In this document: in pieces, positions 35,472 through 44,614 of the stretch
Layout: each line of letters begins with the position of its first letter
Position numbering within the stretch: position 1 is the first letter of the stretch
From: Loktanella sp. D2R18
GTDB taxonomy: Bacteria > Pseudomonadota > Alphaproteobacteria > Rhodobacterales > Rhodobacteraceae
Length of the DNA: 64,000 bases
Assembly: GCF_003318235.1 (NCBI RefSeq)
Contig: NZ_QOCG01000030.1
Coordinates: forward strand, 475,389 to 539,388
Reading direction: 5' to 3'
Translations under genes and position numbers: made by a program
The notes under the pieces: model-generated
The model's database searches: none
Seen by the model: only the letters and a program-made list of their open reading frames with translations
What the model was told of the DNA's origin: nothing

Positions 35472-37277
35472 TCACTCTGCCAGATCACCATCAATTTTGC
35501 GGGCATAACCACGCGGGGTGTACATACGTGGGCCAGTGCCCATCTGCGCCAGCTTGGAATGTGACGATCCGATCAAAACGACGGTCAACATATCAACCTC
35601 ATCGACCTGCAACTGATTCAACCGTCGATAGCGCACATGTTCTTCGGGGCGACCAAGCGATGACGCCAGCATAACGGGGGTATCCGCTGGGCGATGTTGC
35701 AATAGAATGTCACGTGCCTCGGCCAGCAACGTACGTCTGCGCATCGACACCGGATTATAAAACGCGATCACAAAATCGCCCAGGGCCGCAGCATTTAGAC
35801 GTTTGATGATGTCTTCACGCGGGGTCAGCAAATCTGACAATGAAATCGCACAAAAATCATGCCCAAGCGGCGCGCCCGCGCGCGCAGCGGCCCCTTGCAA
35901 GGCACTCACACCAGGCGAACACTGCACCTCAACCCGGTGGGCCGCGTCGGACACACCCATCTGATCGGGGCTGCGGTCCAAAAGTTCAAACACCAATGCG
36001 CCCATCGCATAGATCCCAGCATCTCCAGAACAAACAAGCGCAACGTTCTTGCCTTTGCCGGCCTGCTCAAGCGCATAACGGCAGCGGTCTTCTTCACCGC
36101 CCAGCGGAAAATCTGAGCGCTCCTTACCAATCGCTAATGGCCCAAGCAGATCGATATAAAGCCCGTATCCGACCAGCTCTTCAGCATCAGACACCAATTT
36201 AGAAACCTCTGGTGTGCGCCATGTTGCCTGCCCCGGCCCGATGCCCACGATCGACAGTTTGCCACGCGCGCGACCGCGCATCTGTGTAATCGGATCATCC
36301 GCCCGCGCAACGGCGCATGTCGTGTTCGCCGTTTTGCTTTTTGCGACGGACAGTTCGGCCTCATCACCCGCCGCAACAAGTGCTGCGCCTTCTGATACGC
36401 CGTGACAGCCGACCTCGGCAAATACCACATCAGATGGGTTTGCAAGGCGGGGGGTTGCAACCTCTAACTCTGCCGCTGTGAACACGCGCAACGGCACGCC
36501 CAAACGCGCGGCCACCTCGATGATCGCGGGCTCATCTGCCTTCAGATCAATCGACGCCACACAGGCAATCGCATCAGGGGCAACATCTGCCGCGTCAAGC
36601 GCCCCTAAAACATGGTCCCACATTTCTTGTGGGTCCGCATTACGCGCACAGCCAAGCCCTAGCGCAAACCGCTGTGGGTGATAGACCAGCTTTGCCGGGC
36701 CTCCTGCGCTGGCCGCTTCAGTCACAAGAATTTCGACATCGCTGCCTTCGGGAAGCGTGACATCAAACAGCTCTTCGTCAGTAAAGGTCACACCACCACC
36801 GCCAAGCAATGACGTCATCACAGATTTCGCATCTTGCGGGTTATGCAAACGGTAGCCTGCGGGCGGCTCATCCAACGCCACGCCAAGCGCGACATCCCCG
36901 GCGGTCGTTACAGCAGCCTCGCCGCCCAAAGCATTAGCAATTTGGCGCGCCAAACGGTTTGCGCCGCGGTGCCCACCTAACAAAGGCACAACAACGCCCC
37001 CATCATCCGACACGGAAACGACAGCTGGTTCGGTGGTTTTATCGGCGAGCAACGGGGCCACAGCACGGATCAAAATGCCAGACGCGCAGACGCCAATGAT
37101 CGGCACACCTGCCGCAAATAAATCACGTGCGTGATCCAATGCATTCGGGAAAAATGCATCGGCCTTTGCGACACGGTCCGCGCGCCCGTGAACTTGCGCG
37201 CCGATGGCGGCGGCCACGCGGTGCGCGGTGGCTTCGCCGGATTGGGATAAGGCTAAAACGACAGGTTTCAAAGCCAT
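35472..37277 (-). CDS. cobJ: CbiG-CobJ fusion: cobalt-precorrin-5A hydrolase-like / precorrin-3B C17-methyltransferase
   Basis: 601 residues in two parts. Residues 1 to about 335 are CbiG-like, with CbiG_N (IIGVCASGILIRAVAPLLADK, DDGGVVVPLLGGHRGANRLA) and the CobE/CbiG C-terminal fold (LGLGCARNADPQEMW, IDLKADEPAI). Residues from about 340 are the CobJ methylase that contracts the ring (LSIVGIGPGQATWRTPE, VCSGDAGIYAMGALVFELL, ITPREDI-like LTPREDIIKRL). CbiG is usually associated with the anaerobic route, while CobE, its short relative, is aerobic. It overlaps cobI by 10 nt. Confidence 0.93.
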   Translation of the reverse strand: MALKPVVLALSQSGEATAHRVAAAIGAQVHGRADRVAKADAFFPNALDHARDLFAAGVPIIGVCASGILIRAVAPLLADKTTEPAVVSVSDDGGVVVPLLGGHRGANRLARQIANALGGEAAVTTAGDVALGVALDEPPAGYRLHNPQDAKSVMTSLLGGGGVTFTDEELFDVTLPEGSDVEILVTEAASAGGPAKLVYHPQRFALGLGCARNADPQEMWDHVLGALDAADVAPDAIACVASIDLKADEPAIIEVAARLGVPLRVFTAAELEVATPRLANPSDVVFAEVGCHGVSEGAALVAAGDEAELSVAKSKTANTTCAVARADDPITQMRGRARGKLSIVGIGPGQATWRTPEVSKLVSDAEELVGYGLYIDLLGPLAIGKERSDFPLGGEEDRCRYALEQAGKGKNVALVCSGDAGIYAMGALVFELLDRSPDQMGVSDAAHRVEVQCSPGVSALQGAAARAGAPLGHDFCAISLSDLLTPREDIIKRLNAAALGDFVIAFYNPVSMRRRTLLAEARDILLQHRPADTPVMLASSLGRPEEHVRYRRLNQLQVDEVDMLTVVLIGSSHSKLAQMGTGPRMYTPRGYARKIDGDLAE

Positions 37278-37969
37278 GGATCGGCCCCTTTTGTAAGCAA
37301 AATCATAGAAAAATACGGGGCCTTTTCTGGGGCCTGTGCCAATGGCAGCACAATTTCTTGCGGCAATGTCGCGCGTTCCACATAAACGGCATGATCGGTC
37401 AGCCCAAGATCATCAATCACATCGCGAATTTTGGTCAAATGCCGCCCGACTTTCATGATCACGACACTTTCGGCGCCCGCGATACGGCTGCGCAATTCAT
37501 CAGATGGCAACGGGCCGGGCAACACAGTCAGGCGCTCATTGCGCGCAGCCAATGGCATGCCCGCACGCGCGGCACATGCGGTGATAGAGGTCACGCCCGG
37601 CACGACTTCGACCTGATACCGGTTCGACAGGCGAGCATAAAGGTACATAAAAGAGCCGTAAAAAAACGGGTCGCCCTCGCATAGGCAGACGACATCATGG
37701 CCAGCATCAAGTGCAGCCGCGATCTGTGCCGCCCCTTGATCATAGGCCGCTTGCGCGGGGGCGCGTTCAACCGTCATTGGCACATCCATGACGATCTCTT
37801 GCGCGTCAGGTGCGATCAGGTCAGCGGCGATTGCACGGGCAAAACTATCGCCCCCCGCCAGCGACGGGTATGCAATCACGCCCGCGTTTTCGATCAGCCG
37901 CGCGGCGCGCAATGTCATCAAATCTGCTGCGCCGGGGCCAAGCCCGACGCCATACAAGGTCCCTGTCAT
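37268..37969 (-). CDS. cobI: precorrin-2 C20-methyltransferase
   Basis: Methylates C20 of precorrin-2, the committing step to corrins; 233 residues. It shows GTLYGVGLGPGAADLMTLRAARL, VCLCEGDPFFYGSFMYLY and VVPGVTSITACAARAGMPLA. ATG 37969 overlaps the cobL stop by 4 nt, and its own 3' end overlaps the cbiG-cobJ start by 10 nt, so translation is coupled throughout. Confidence 0.95.
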   Translation of the reverse strand: MTGTLYGVGLGPGAADLMTLRAARLIENAGVIAYPSLAGGDSFARAIAADLIAPDAQEIVMDVPMTVERAPAQAAYDQGAAQIAAALDAGHDVVCLCEGDPFFYGSFMYLYARLSNRYQVEVVPGVTSITACAARAGMPLAARNERLTVLPGPLPSDELRSRIAGAESVVIMKVGRHLTKIRDVIDDLGLTDHAVYVERATLPQEIVLPLAQAPEKAPYFSMILLTKGADPWL

Positions 37970-39168
37970 CGTTTTACGAGGCTCCATTGCGTGACGGTCA
38001 TTGCGGGACGCCAGCCAGTCAGCCGCCCGATAGGCTCTGCCCGATGCGTTGCTATTTTCACCAAATCACCACCGTATTCTTTGTGGAGCGCAATCAACAC
38101 TGCTTCGCTTTCAAGCGTGACGGCATTTACCACCAAACGACCCAGCGGGCGCAGCGCGGCCCAAGCCGCTGTGAAGGTTTCTACGCTAAGACCACCGCCG
38201 ATAAAGATCGCATCTGGGGCATCAAGTCCAACCAGTGCCTCTGGCACGGTGCCATCAACCAACGTCAGCTTTGGTGCGCCAAGCGCCAGCGCATTCGCTG
38301 CCGCCATGCTGCGCCGATCAGCGCGCGGTTCAATTCCGATCGCCCGCGCATAGCGCGCCGCGCGCATCCATTCGATCGCCACGGACCCGCAGCCGCAACC
38401 GATATCCCACAAAAGCGCACCGCGCATTGGCATCAGCTTGGCGACAGTGGCAGCGCGGACCTCTTGTTTGGTCATCGTGCCGTCAGATTGGAACAAATTA
38501 TCCGCAAGCCCCGGTACACGCGGCAAAAGTGCAGCATCAGGGGCTGCGATACATTCAACGGCCAATGTGTTGAACGCAGGCACGTCGTGATCCCAGTTTT
38601 CGGCGACACCGTCAAAGCGCGCCTCATCCTTACCGCCCATCGCGGCCAGAACCGACATACGTGATTTACCAAAGCCCCGTTCGGTCAAGAACGCGGCGAT
38701 TTGCGCGGGCGTCTCTGCCCCCGTGGTCAGCACCAAAAGACGTGCGTCGGGTTGGATAAAGGCGATCATTTGTTCAACTGGGCGCCCGTGGACGGTCAGC
38801 GTTTCAACATCAGGCAATGACCAGCCCACGCGGGCAGCGGCCAATTGAAACGCAGACAATTGCGGGTGGTAGATGATTTCTGAGGGATCAATCACCCGGC
38901 CAATACGCGCCCCAACAGAAAACCACAGCGGGTCGCCCGTGACCAAGATCACCACCCGACGCCCGCGCAATCCGTTTATCGTGTCTATCATCGCGTCAAA
39001 AGGCGAAGGCCACGCAAGCCGTTCAGCATTTTTGTTCGCAGCAAGCGCATGATGGCGTTTTCCGCCGACAATCACCTGTGCAGCCGCGACCACCGCGCGG
39101 GTGGCCGAGGTCAGCCCGTCGAACCCGTCTTCGCCGATACCAACAATATGCAGCCAAGGATCAGCCAT
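37966..39168 (-). CDS. cobL: precorrin-6Y C5,15-methyltransferase (decarboxylating)
   Basis: A 400-residue CobL joining a CbiE-like methylase (WLHIVGIGEDGFDGLTSATRAVV, residues 1-200) and a CbiT-like Rossmann methyltransferase (LLWDIGCGCGSVAIEWMRAA, about 235-400). It methylates C5 and C15 and decarboxylates the C12 acetate. It overlaps both neighbours (cobH by 8 nt, cobI by 4 nt) in the operon. Confidence 0.95.
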   Translation of the reverse strand: MADPWLHIVGIGEDGFDGLTSATRAVVAAAQVIVGGKRHHALAANKNAERLAWPSPFDAMIDTINGLRGRRVVILVTGDPLWFSVGARIGRVIDPSEIIYHPQLSAFQLAAARVGWSLPDVETLTVHGRPVEQMIAFIQPDARLLVLTTGAETPAQIAAFLTERGFGKSRMSVLAAMGGKDEARFDGVAENWDHDVPAFNTLAVECIAAPDAALLPRVPGLADNLFQSDGTMTKQEVRAATVAKLMPMRGALLWDIGCGCGSVAIEWMRAARYARAIGIEPRADRRSMAAANALALGAPKLTLVDGTVPEALVGLDAPDAIFIGGGLSVETFTAAWAALRPLGRLVVNAVTLESEAVLIALHKEYGGDLVKIATHRAEPIGRLTGWRPAMTVTQWSLVKR

Positions 39169-39796
39169 CTTCGGGCAACCCTGCCGCGAGCGCGTTCACC
39201 GCAGCAGATGCAATCGCAGACCCGCCGCGCCGCCCGCGCAGCGCAACAAAATCACAGCCACGTGGGTTTGCGGCCAATTCAGCCTTGCTTTCGGCGGCTC
39301 CGACAAACCCAACTGGAAACCCAAGGATCACAGCTGGTTTTGGCCAACCTGCATCCAGCAGTTCCATCAAATGAAACAGCGCCGTTGGTGCATTTCCGAT
39401 CGCCACAACTGCGCCTTCAATATGGTCTTTCCATAGTTCTACCGCAGCGGCGGATCGGGTGTTGCCGATTTCCGCAGCATGCCCAGGCACGCCGTCATTA
39501 TTCAGGGTCACGATGACCTGATTATCCGCAGGCAGATAGCGACGGATAATTCCGGCCCCAACCATTTCGCAATCGCAAAGGATCGGCGCACCCGCCTGCA
39601 AAGCAGCGTGACCGGCCGCATAAGCATCCACTGAAAACGCCAAACGATCCGCGACCTCGATCATGCCGCAGGCATGAATGACCCGCGTGATTAAAGGGCG
39701 CATATCAGGCGCAAAACGCTCCAACCTTGCCTCTGCGCGCACGGTCGCAAAGCTTTGCGCGTAGATCGCGGTGGGGTCTTTTTCATAAGGGCGCAT
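39161..39796 (-). CDS. cobH: precorrin-8X methylmutase
   Basis: A 211-residue isomerase moving the C11 methyl to C12 to give hydrogenobyrinic acid. Typical segments are RPLITRVIHACGMIEVADRL (catalytic His), PILCDCEMVGAGI and PAVILGFPVGFVGAAESKAEL. It lies 2 nt after cbiX and overlaps cobL by 8 nt. Confidence 0.95.
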   Translation of the reverse strand: MRPYEKDPTAIYAQSFATVRAEARLERFAPDMRPLITRVIHACGMIEVADRLAFSVDAYAAGHAALQAGAPILCDCEMVGAGIIRRYLPADNQVIVTLNNDGVPGHAAEIGNTRSAAAVELWKDHIEGAVVAIGNAPTALFHLMELLDAGWPKPAVILGFPVGFVGAAESKAELAANPRGCDFVALRGRRGGSAIASAAVNALAAGLPEDG

Positions 39797-39798
39797 GG

Positions 39799-41043
39799 TC
39801 AGGTTTTCGCCTGCGTTTTACGCGCACTTTCGGGACCATGGGGGTGATCGGCATGCGGGTAAACCGCGTGTTGGTGATCATGGTCATGATGATGGTGGTG
39901 TCCATGGTCGTGATGATGCCCGTGGTCATGATCATGATCGTCGCCGTGATGATCATGATGGTGATGGTCATGCGCAGACTCTAATCGGCACATTCCTGTG
40001 CAGAATAGATCACACATTTGGCAATCAGACACGTTTGAACCCGGTGCATTCGCGCCTTGGCCTTCAACGTGATGATGATGGCTTTCTTGGACAGCACCTA
40101 CCTCTGCCTCGAAGCCAAGCACTTGGGTCCGGTATTTGCACAACACGCAGGTCGGCGGCGGCACGGCACCAAAGGCGGGGTGACTGCGGTCTTCGACGGC
40201 AATGCTGTGGGTTTTCCCATCTTCGAGCGCCAGCACCTGACTACGATAGCCACAAATCCCGCAGTTTGGCGGCGGCGTATCGCTGTTTTGCTCCATGATG
40301 CGTTCTGCAAAGGTCTCTAACACCTTCGGGTGATCACCCAAGTAACCTGCTTTGACGAAGTCAATTCCCGGATACTCGGCGGCGACTTGATCTGTGAACC
40401 CGTAAATCCGGTCGATCAAAATGCCAGAAAATAAGAAATACGGAAACACGATGACGCGCTTGTACGGCAGCATCGCCACATGTTGCAGGCAAGGTTCGAC
40501 CAACGGGAAGGTCACACCAGAATAGCCGACTTCGCACCAGCCAAAACCCATTCCCTCTTGAAGCATGCGCGCGACCTTGGACACATTACCATTGGCATCC
40601 GGATCAGACGCACCGCGCCCAATGACCACCAAACAAGTCTCAACAAGCGGCAATGCACCATGATCAGCGTTGGCCTGATCAACGGCCTCTTGGATACGGC
40701 CAGCGGCGGCAGCGATCATCTTGGGATCAACACCCAATTCACGACCATAGCTGACCTTGACGCCGTGTTTGGTCGCATAGGTATTCAGTACAGTGGGGAT
40801 ATCATTTTTCGCGTGCATCGCCGCGAAAAGCATACCGGGAACCGCCAAGATCTGTTCACAACCGGCGTCGCGCAAACGGTCCAGCCCGTCGCGGATCACC
40901 GGGTTCGCAAATTCGAGATAGCCGTAGTCTGTCAACCAATCGTCGGGCAGATAGGCAGGTAGTTTTTCGGCAAGCGTCGCGAATTCATCAACGGCGGATT
41001 GGCTGCGCGACCCGTGGCCGCAAATCATCACACCGGTTTTCAT
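39799..41043 (-). CDS. cbiX: CbiX-type sirohydrochlorin cobaltochelatase with Cys- and His-rich tail
   Basis: A 414-residue long-form CbiX. Two chelatase repeats span about 1-270; the metal-site His is in MICGHGSRSQ and the second repeat carries VIGRGASDPDAN. Then come three cysteine motifs, CGICGYRSQVLALE, CVLCKYRTQVLGFE (a tandem pair of similar modules) and CQMCDLFCTGMC, which may hold an iron-sulfur cluster or bind metal. The last 60 residues are a His/Asp-rich tail (DHHHHDHHGDDHDHDHGHHH). It probably handles cobalt entry. Its start overlaps the small membrane-protein gene by 4 nt. Confidence 0.92.
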   Translation of the reverse strand: MKTGVMICGHGSRSQSAVDEFATLAEKLPAYLPDDWLTDYGYLEFANPVIRDGLDRLRDAGCEQILAVPGMLFAAMHAKNDIPTVLNTYATKHGVKVSYGRELGVDPKMIAAAAGRIQEAVDQANADHGALPLVETCLVVIGRGASDPDANGNVSKVARMLQEGMGFGWCEVGYSGVTFPLVEPCLQHVAMLPYKRVIVFPYFLFSGILIDRIYGFTDQVAAEYPGIDFVKAGYLGDHPKVLETFAERIMEQNSDTPPPNCGICGYRSQVLALEDGKTHSIAVEDRSHPAFGAVPPPTCVLCKYRTQVLGFEAEVGAVQESHHHHVEGQGANAPGSNVSDCQMCDLFCTGMCRLESAHDHHHHDHHGDDHDHDHGHHHDHGHHHHHDHDHQHAVYPHADHPHGPESARKTQAKT

Positions 41044-41255
41044 GCGGCTTCGCCGTCGGGCTCTTCGTCACCCTCGTCGACGTTTTCTTTTTCTTTCTTG
41101 CCCTTCGCAGCACCCCAAAGCGCGGCCAAACCAGCCAACCCAATTGCGATGCCTGCCGCCCAATGATCGTGGCCAGCAGCTTCGGCCCAATGGCCGGGGT
41201 GTGCCGCTGCGGCAGAGCCGGTCATGACTAGGATTGACGTTAACAATAGGCGCAT
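41040..41255 (-). CDS. small membrane protein leading the cob operon
   Basis: 71 residues: a signal-like N-terminus (MRLLLTSILVMTGSAAAAHPGHWAEAAGHDHW), one membrane helix (about 33-50, AAGIAIGLAGLAALWGA) and a Lys/Glu tail. The HPGH and GHDH histidines could bind cobalt at the membrane. It may belong to a Rhodobacterales small-protein family (DUF6732-like), unsure. Overlaps cbiX by 4 nt, so it is probably functionally linked to metal supply. Confidence 0.75.
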   Translation of the reverse strand: MRLLLTSILVMTGSAAAAHPGHWAEAAGHDHWAAGIAIGLAGLAALWGAAKGKKEKENVDEGDEEPDGEAA

Positions 41256-41458
41256 CTGATCTCTCCGTTATGGGTTCATGACCAGAGGTCCCGCAAAATT
41301 GCAGGATTTGACGACGTGGTGCTTTGGTTCCCTTTTTGGGTCAACCGCGGCGCCTCCAACCGTTCTGGCCCTGAAAGGGCTTCGTCTAGAGAGTCGTATA
41401 AGGCCCACGCCACGGCGGATCAATCAGATAAGCGGCGTTTAGGTGTCTGTGAGCGGCG
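41256..41458 (-). other. leader region of the minus-strand cob operon
   Basis: No gene is seen in these 203 nt. On the minus strand there are hairpins: GGTT-GA-CCC-AAAAA-GGG-AACC (about 41330-41350), CCTGCA-ATTT-TGCGGG (about 41291-41306) and AGCCC-TTTCA-GGGC(C) near 41376. The region lacks a B12 box, so it is not a recognisable cobalamin riboswitch. Confidence 0.35.
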
Positions 41459-42679
41459 TCAGGAATATTCCGCTGTGTCTGCCGCAACCGCATCTTGCAT
41501 CTCGCGCAAGAAATCTGGGTCCGCCGAATGCACCCGATTCCATGTGGGGATAAACGGTGTTTCATGCGGGTTTTCTAAGAAAAACTGCCCGGCGCGCATG
41601 ATGTTTTCCGCAAATAATTCGATGGACCGTTCCTCGGCATGGCGATCAATTGTCAGACCGTTCATCTCTGCGTCATTGTAATATGCCTCAAGCAGATCAA
41701 GCGCGCTGCGGTAGTATGTCGCTTTCAACGTCCGAAACACATTGGCGGTGAAAACCGTGCCATCGGCTGCCAGTTTGCGGAAGATTGCCTTGCAAATATC
41801 CGTCGACATGCGGTTCAAACCGGCGGCCGCATCTTCGGGGCTCAGATCTTGGTGTTTGTGATCATAAGCATCGGCGATTTCGACTTGGCAGACCGCTTTC
41901 GGCGCGAGGTTGCGCCATGCCTCTGACAAGACCCCGATTTCCAAACCCCAATCAGACGGGATGCGCAAATCAGGTAAGATATTCGTGCGCATCGCAAATT
42001 CACCCGACAGAGGATAGCGAAAGCTGCGCAGGTAATCGATATAATCGCGATCCCCGACCACGCGCTTTAACGCGATCAACAAAGGGCTAACCAACAGACG
42101 TGTCACCCGCCCGTTTAGTTTATCGTTGCCGATGCGGGCATAATACCCTTTGGCAACTTGATAAGGAAATGTAGGGTTCGCGACCGGGTAAACCAACCGC
42201 GCGAGCATGTCATTGGTGTAGGTTAAGATATCGCAGTCATGAATCGCCATCACCGCGCTATCCTGACACCCAATCAAATAGCCCAACGATGCCCAAACGT
42301 TCTTACCCTTTCCCTGTTCTGTCGGCGCAAGACCCAGATCCGCGAGCCGCGTTTCAAGCGCTTTCATTCGCGGGCTGTCGTTCCAAATCACCACATGATT
42401 TTGGTTCAACCCTTCAAAGAATTTTTTTGCATGGCGAAACTGATCTTCGGTCGCACGATCAAGCCCAATGATGATGCGGTGCAGATAGGTGACCTTTGAC
42501 AGTTCCTCTAAGATGTTTGGCATTGCGTCTGTTTCCAGCTCTGAATAGAGGCAGGGCAAGATCAAAGACATCTTACGCGTCTGCGCAAATGTTTCGAGCG
42601 CATAGGTCATATCCGCATTGGAGCGTGTCCGCAGGTTGTGCAGCGTTGCAATGTTTCCGTTTTGATGAAAATCAACCAT
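41459..42679 (-). CDS. glycosyltransferase, probably glucosyl-3-phosphoglycerate synthase type
   Basis: 406-residue GT-A-fold glycosyltransferase. The N-terminal SLILPCLYSELETDAMPNIL is the nucleotide-sugar binding start, HDCDILTYT is a DxD-like motif, and YPLSGEFAMRTNILPDLRIP and DWGLEIGVLSE match GpgS-like enzymes. Its start overlaps the downstream end of an MpgP-type phosphatase gene by 8 nt. The pair would make glucosylglycerate or mannosylglycerate, compatible solutes, from NDP-sugar and 3-phosphoglycerate. The sugar cannot be decided here. Confidence 0.85.
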   Translation of the reverse strand: MVDFHQNGNIATLHNLRTRSNADMTYALETFAQTRKMSLILPCLYSELETDAMPNILEELSKVTYLHRIIIGLDRATEDQFRHAKKFFEGLNQNHVVIWNDSPRMKALETRLADLGLAPTEQGKGKNVWASLGYLIGCQDSAVMAIHDCDILTYTNDMLARLVYPVANPTFPYQVAKGYYARIGNDKLNGRVTRLLVSPLLIALKRVVGDRDYIDYLRSFRYPLSGEFAMRTNILPDLRIPSDWGLEIGVLSEAWRNLAPKAVCQVEIADAYDHKHQDLSPEDAAAGLNRMSTDICKAIFRKLAADGTVFTANVFRTLKATYYRSALDLLEAYYNDAEMNGLTIDRHAEERSIELFAENIMRAGQFFLENPHETPFIPTWNRVHSADPDFLREMQDAVAADTAEYS

Positions 42680-43469
42680 GCGGGAGTTCTCTTTCTGAGT
42701 CTAAGTTAAGTCGTTGAAGAAGGGTCAGCACGGCGGCGTTCCAACCTGTGGGGCCGGGCTGTTCTGTGCGGATGATGTGTGGTGATGGCTCACCGGGCAA
42801 GGGCGGCAAGGGCGCGCGCGACGGGTTGGCGATCACAACCCCATATTCGACAGCACCCAGCATTTCGATGTCATTAGGTGCGTCGCCCAGCGCGATTGTG
42901 TGCTGCGGTTTATAGGTGTCTATGACCTGCGTCATGCCGTCGGCCTTGGTCGCACCGAATGACAGAGTTAAGAAACGACCACCTTCGCGGGCGAAAACGC
43001 CATGATCTGAGAGCGCGGTGATAAATGCGGTGCGGCTTGCGCTATCACCAGACCAAAGGCCCGGTTCCGAATAGGCGCGCGATTTTGCGTCTGCGGCACC
43101 GTCAAGGCTTAGGCCCGTGACCTGCGCAATACGTGCCGCATCCATATCGCCGAACCCTTCGAATGGGGCGCGCAATTGCGCGGGAAAACCGTTCAAAATT
43201 CCGCGCAAGCGTGCGTAATCATCGGCGGCGTGGTCCATTCCCAACAGGCCCGCGCCATTTTCAACAATCGCAGGCGTCCCGACAATATCCAAATCCCTTT
43301 GAATTTTTGCGATCTCGACCGCTGTCTTGCTGCTTGATAAAATCAGCGGTGCATTAATCCGGCGAAGCGCGGCCAATGCTGGTGCAGCCGCAGACCATGC
43401 ATAGGTATCATGATCCAACAATGTCCCGTCGAGATCGGAAAAAACGACCAGTGAAGTAGCTGCCTTCAT
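42672..43469 (-). CDS. HAD-IIB phosphatase, glucosyl/mannosyl-3-phosphoglycerate phosphatase type
   Basis: 265 residues. HAD motif I VFSDLDGTLLDHDTY, motif II-type LILSSSKTAVEI, and motif IV GDAPNDIEML are all present, with the Mpgp-like cap between. It should dephosphorylate the phospho-intermediate made by the adjacent glycosyltransferase. I start at ATG 43469 (MKAATSLVVF); the longer frame upstream has no family support. Confidence 0.87.
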   Translation of the reverse strand: MKAATSLVVFSDLDGTLLDHDTYAWSAAAPALAALRRINAPLILSSSKTAVEIAKIQRDLDIVGTPAIVENGAGLLGMDHAADDYARLRGILNGFPAQLRAPFEGFGDMDAARIAQVTGLSLDGAADAKSRAYSEPGLWSGDSASRTAFITALSDHGVFAREGGRFLTLSFGATKADGMTQVIDTYKPQHTIALGDAPNDIEMLGAVEYGVVIANPSRAPLPPLPGEPSPHIIRTEQPGPTGWNAAVLTLLQRLNLDSERELPHG

Positions 43470-43639
43470 GCCTTTAGCTTCATCGTTGACGCGCCGGGAT
43501 GCAACCCCGCGCGCAAGGTTATTTTGCAAGTGCAGCATTTTACCTGTGCATATGCGCACCCTCATTGCGCCGCCAGTAGCATAGGTTCGCCCGTCGATTT
43601 GGACTACCAACACGTCAAGAAAACATAAGGACGGTTAAA

Positions 43640-44614
43640 ATGGGTCAGTTGATTGACGGCGTTTGGCAAGACACTTGGTATGACACCAAAGCATCAGGTG
43701 GCGCATTTGTGCGCTCAACTACGGCATTTCGCAATTGGATCACTCGTGACGGCAGTGCTGGGCCATCTGGGGCGGCGGGATTTCCGGCACAAAGCGGGCG
43801 CTATCACCTGTATGTTTCTCATGCTTGTCCATGGGCGCACCGCACAATGGTCTTTCGCGCAATCAAAGGGCTGACAGACCATATATCCGTGTCTGTCGTG
43901 CATCCCGATATGCTGTCGGACGGCTGGACCTTTGACACTGATTTCAACGGGGCGACAGGCGATACGCTGTTCGATTTCCCCTTCGCCCGTGACATTTACC
44001 TAAAGGCAGACCCAACCATTTCAGGGCGCGTCACTGTGCCAATCTTATGGGACAAACAACGCGGTACAATCGTGTCGAACGAATCCGAAGAAATCATCCG
44101 CATGTTCAACAGCGCCTTTAACGACATTACCGGCAACGCGGATGATTATTGGCCCAGCGATCTGCGTGATGCCATCCAAATGGTGAATGCCCGAATCTAT
44201 GACACGGTGAACAACGGGGTATATAAAGCCGGGTTCGCGACCACCCAATCGGCCTATGATGCGGCGGTTGGTCCGCTTTTCGATAGTTTAGAGTGGGCGG
44301 AACAACGCCTTTCATCGCAGCGCTATCTGATGGGGGACCGCCTGACAGAGGCCGATTGGCGGCTTTGGACGACGCTTATCCGTTTCGACGCAGTTTACCA
44401 TTTGCACTTTAAATGTAACCGCAAGCGGATCATCGACTATCCAAATTTGATGGGGTTCACTCGCGAATTATATCAATGGAACGGTGTCGCAGCGACCGTC
44501 AATATGGACCACATCGTCCGGCATTATCATTACAGCCACGACACGATTAACCCTAACCGCATTATCCCAATCAACCCCGTGATCGACTTTAATGCGCCGC
44601 ATTGCCGGGGTTAG
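43640..44614 (+). CDS. yqjG: glutathionyl-hydroquinone reductase (Xi-class GST)
   Basis: 324-residue glutathione transferase of the Xi class, which reduces glutathionyl-hydroquinones. The catalytic cysteine is in HACPWAHRTMVF, preceded by SGRYHLYVS. The C-terminal domain has RYLMGDRLTEADWRLWTTLIRFDAVYHLHFKCN and the class-typical HYYxSH-like HYHYSHDTINPNRIIPINP ending. ATG follows AAGGACGG. Its 3' end overlaps the opposite receiver gene by 26 nt. Confidence 0.94.
   Translation: MGQLIDGVWQDTWYDTKASGGAFVRSTTAFRNWITRDGSAGPSGAAGFPAQSGRYHLYVSHACPWAHRTMVFRAIKGLTDHISVSVVHPDMLSDGWTFDTDFNGATGDTLFDFPFARDIYLKADPTISGRVTVPILWDKQRGTIVSNESEEIIRMFNSAFNDITGNADDYWPSDLRDAIQMVNARIYDTVNNGVYKAGFATTQSAYDAAVGPLFDSLEWAEQRLSSQRYLMGDRLTEADWRLWTTLIRFDAVYHLHFKCNRKRIIDYPNLMGFTRELYQWNGVAATVNMDHIVRHYHYSHDTINPNRIIPINPVIDFNAPHCRG

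Noticed and set aside
39783-39971. Met/Ile/Thr- and Val/Met-rich reading frames opposite the cbiX 3' end
   Set aside because: They are only complements of the His/Asp codon runs of the CbiX tail and have no independent coding support.
41256-41458. Possible second cobalamin riboswitch
   Set aside because: The GGGAACC tract is suggestive, but there is no B12 box or GCCACTG element on either strand, so I list it only as an unexplained leader.
43470-43613. N-terminal extension of the phosphoglycerate phosphatase
   Set aside because: The added 48 residues lack family similarity, and the HAD motif lies about 10 residues after ATG 43469, as is normal.
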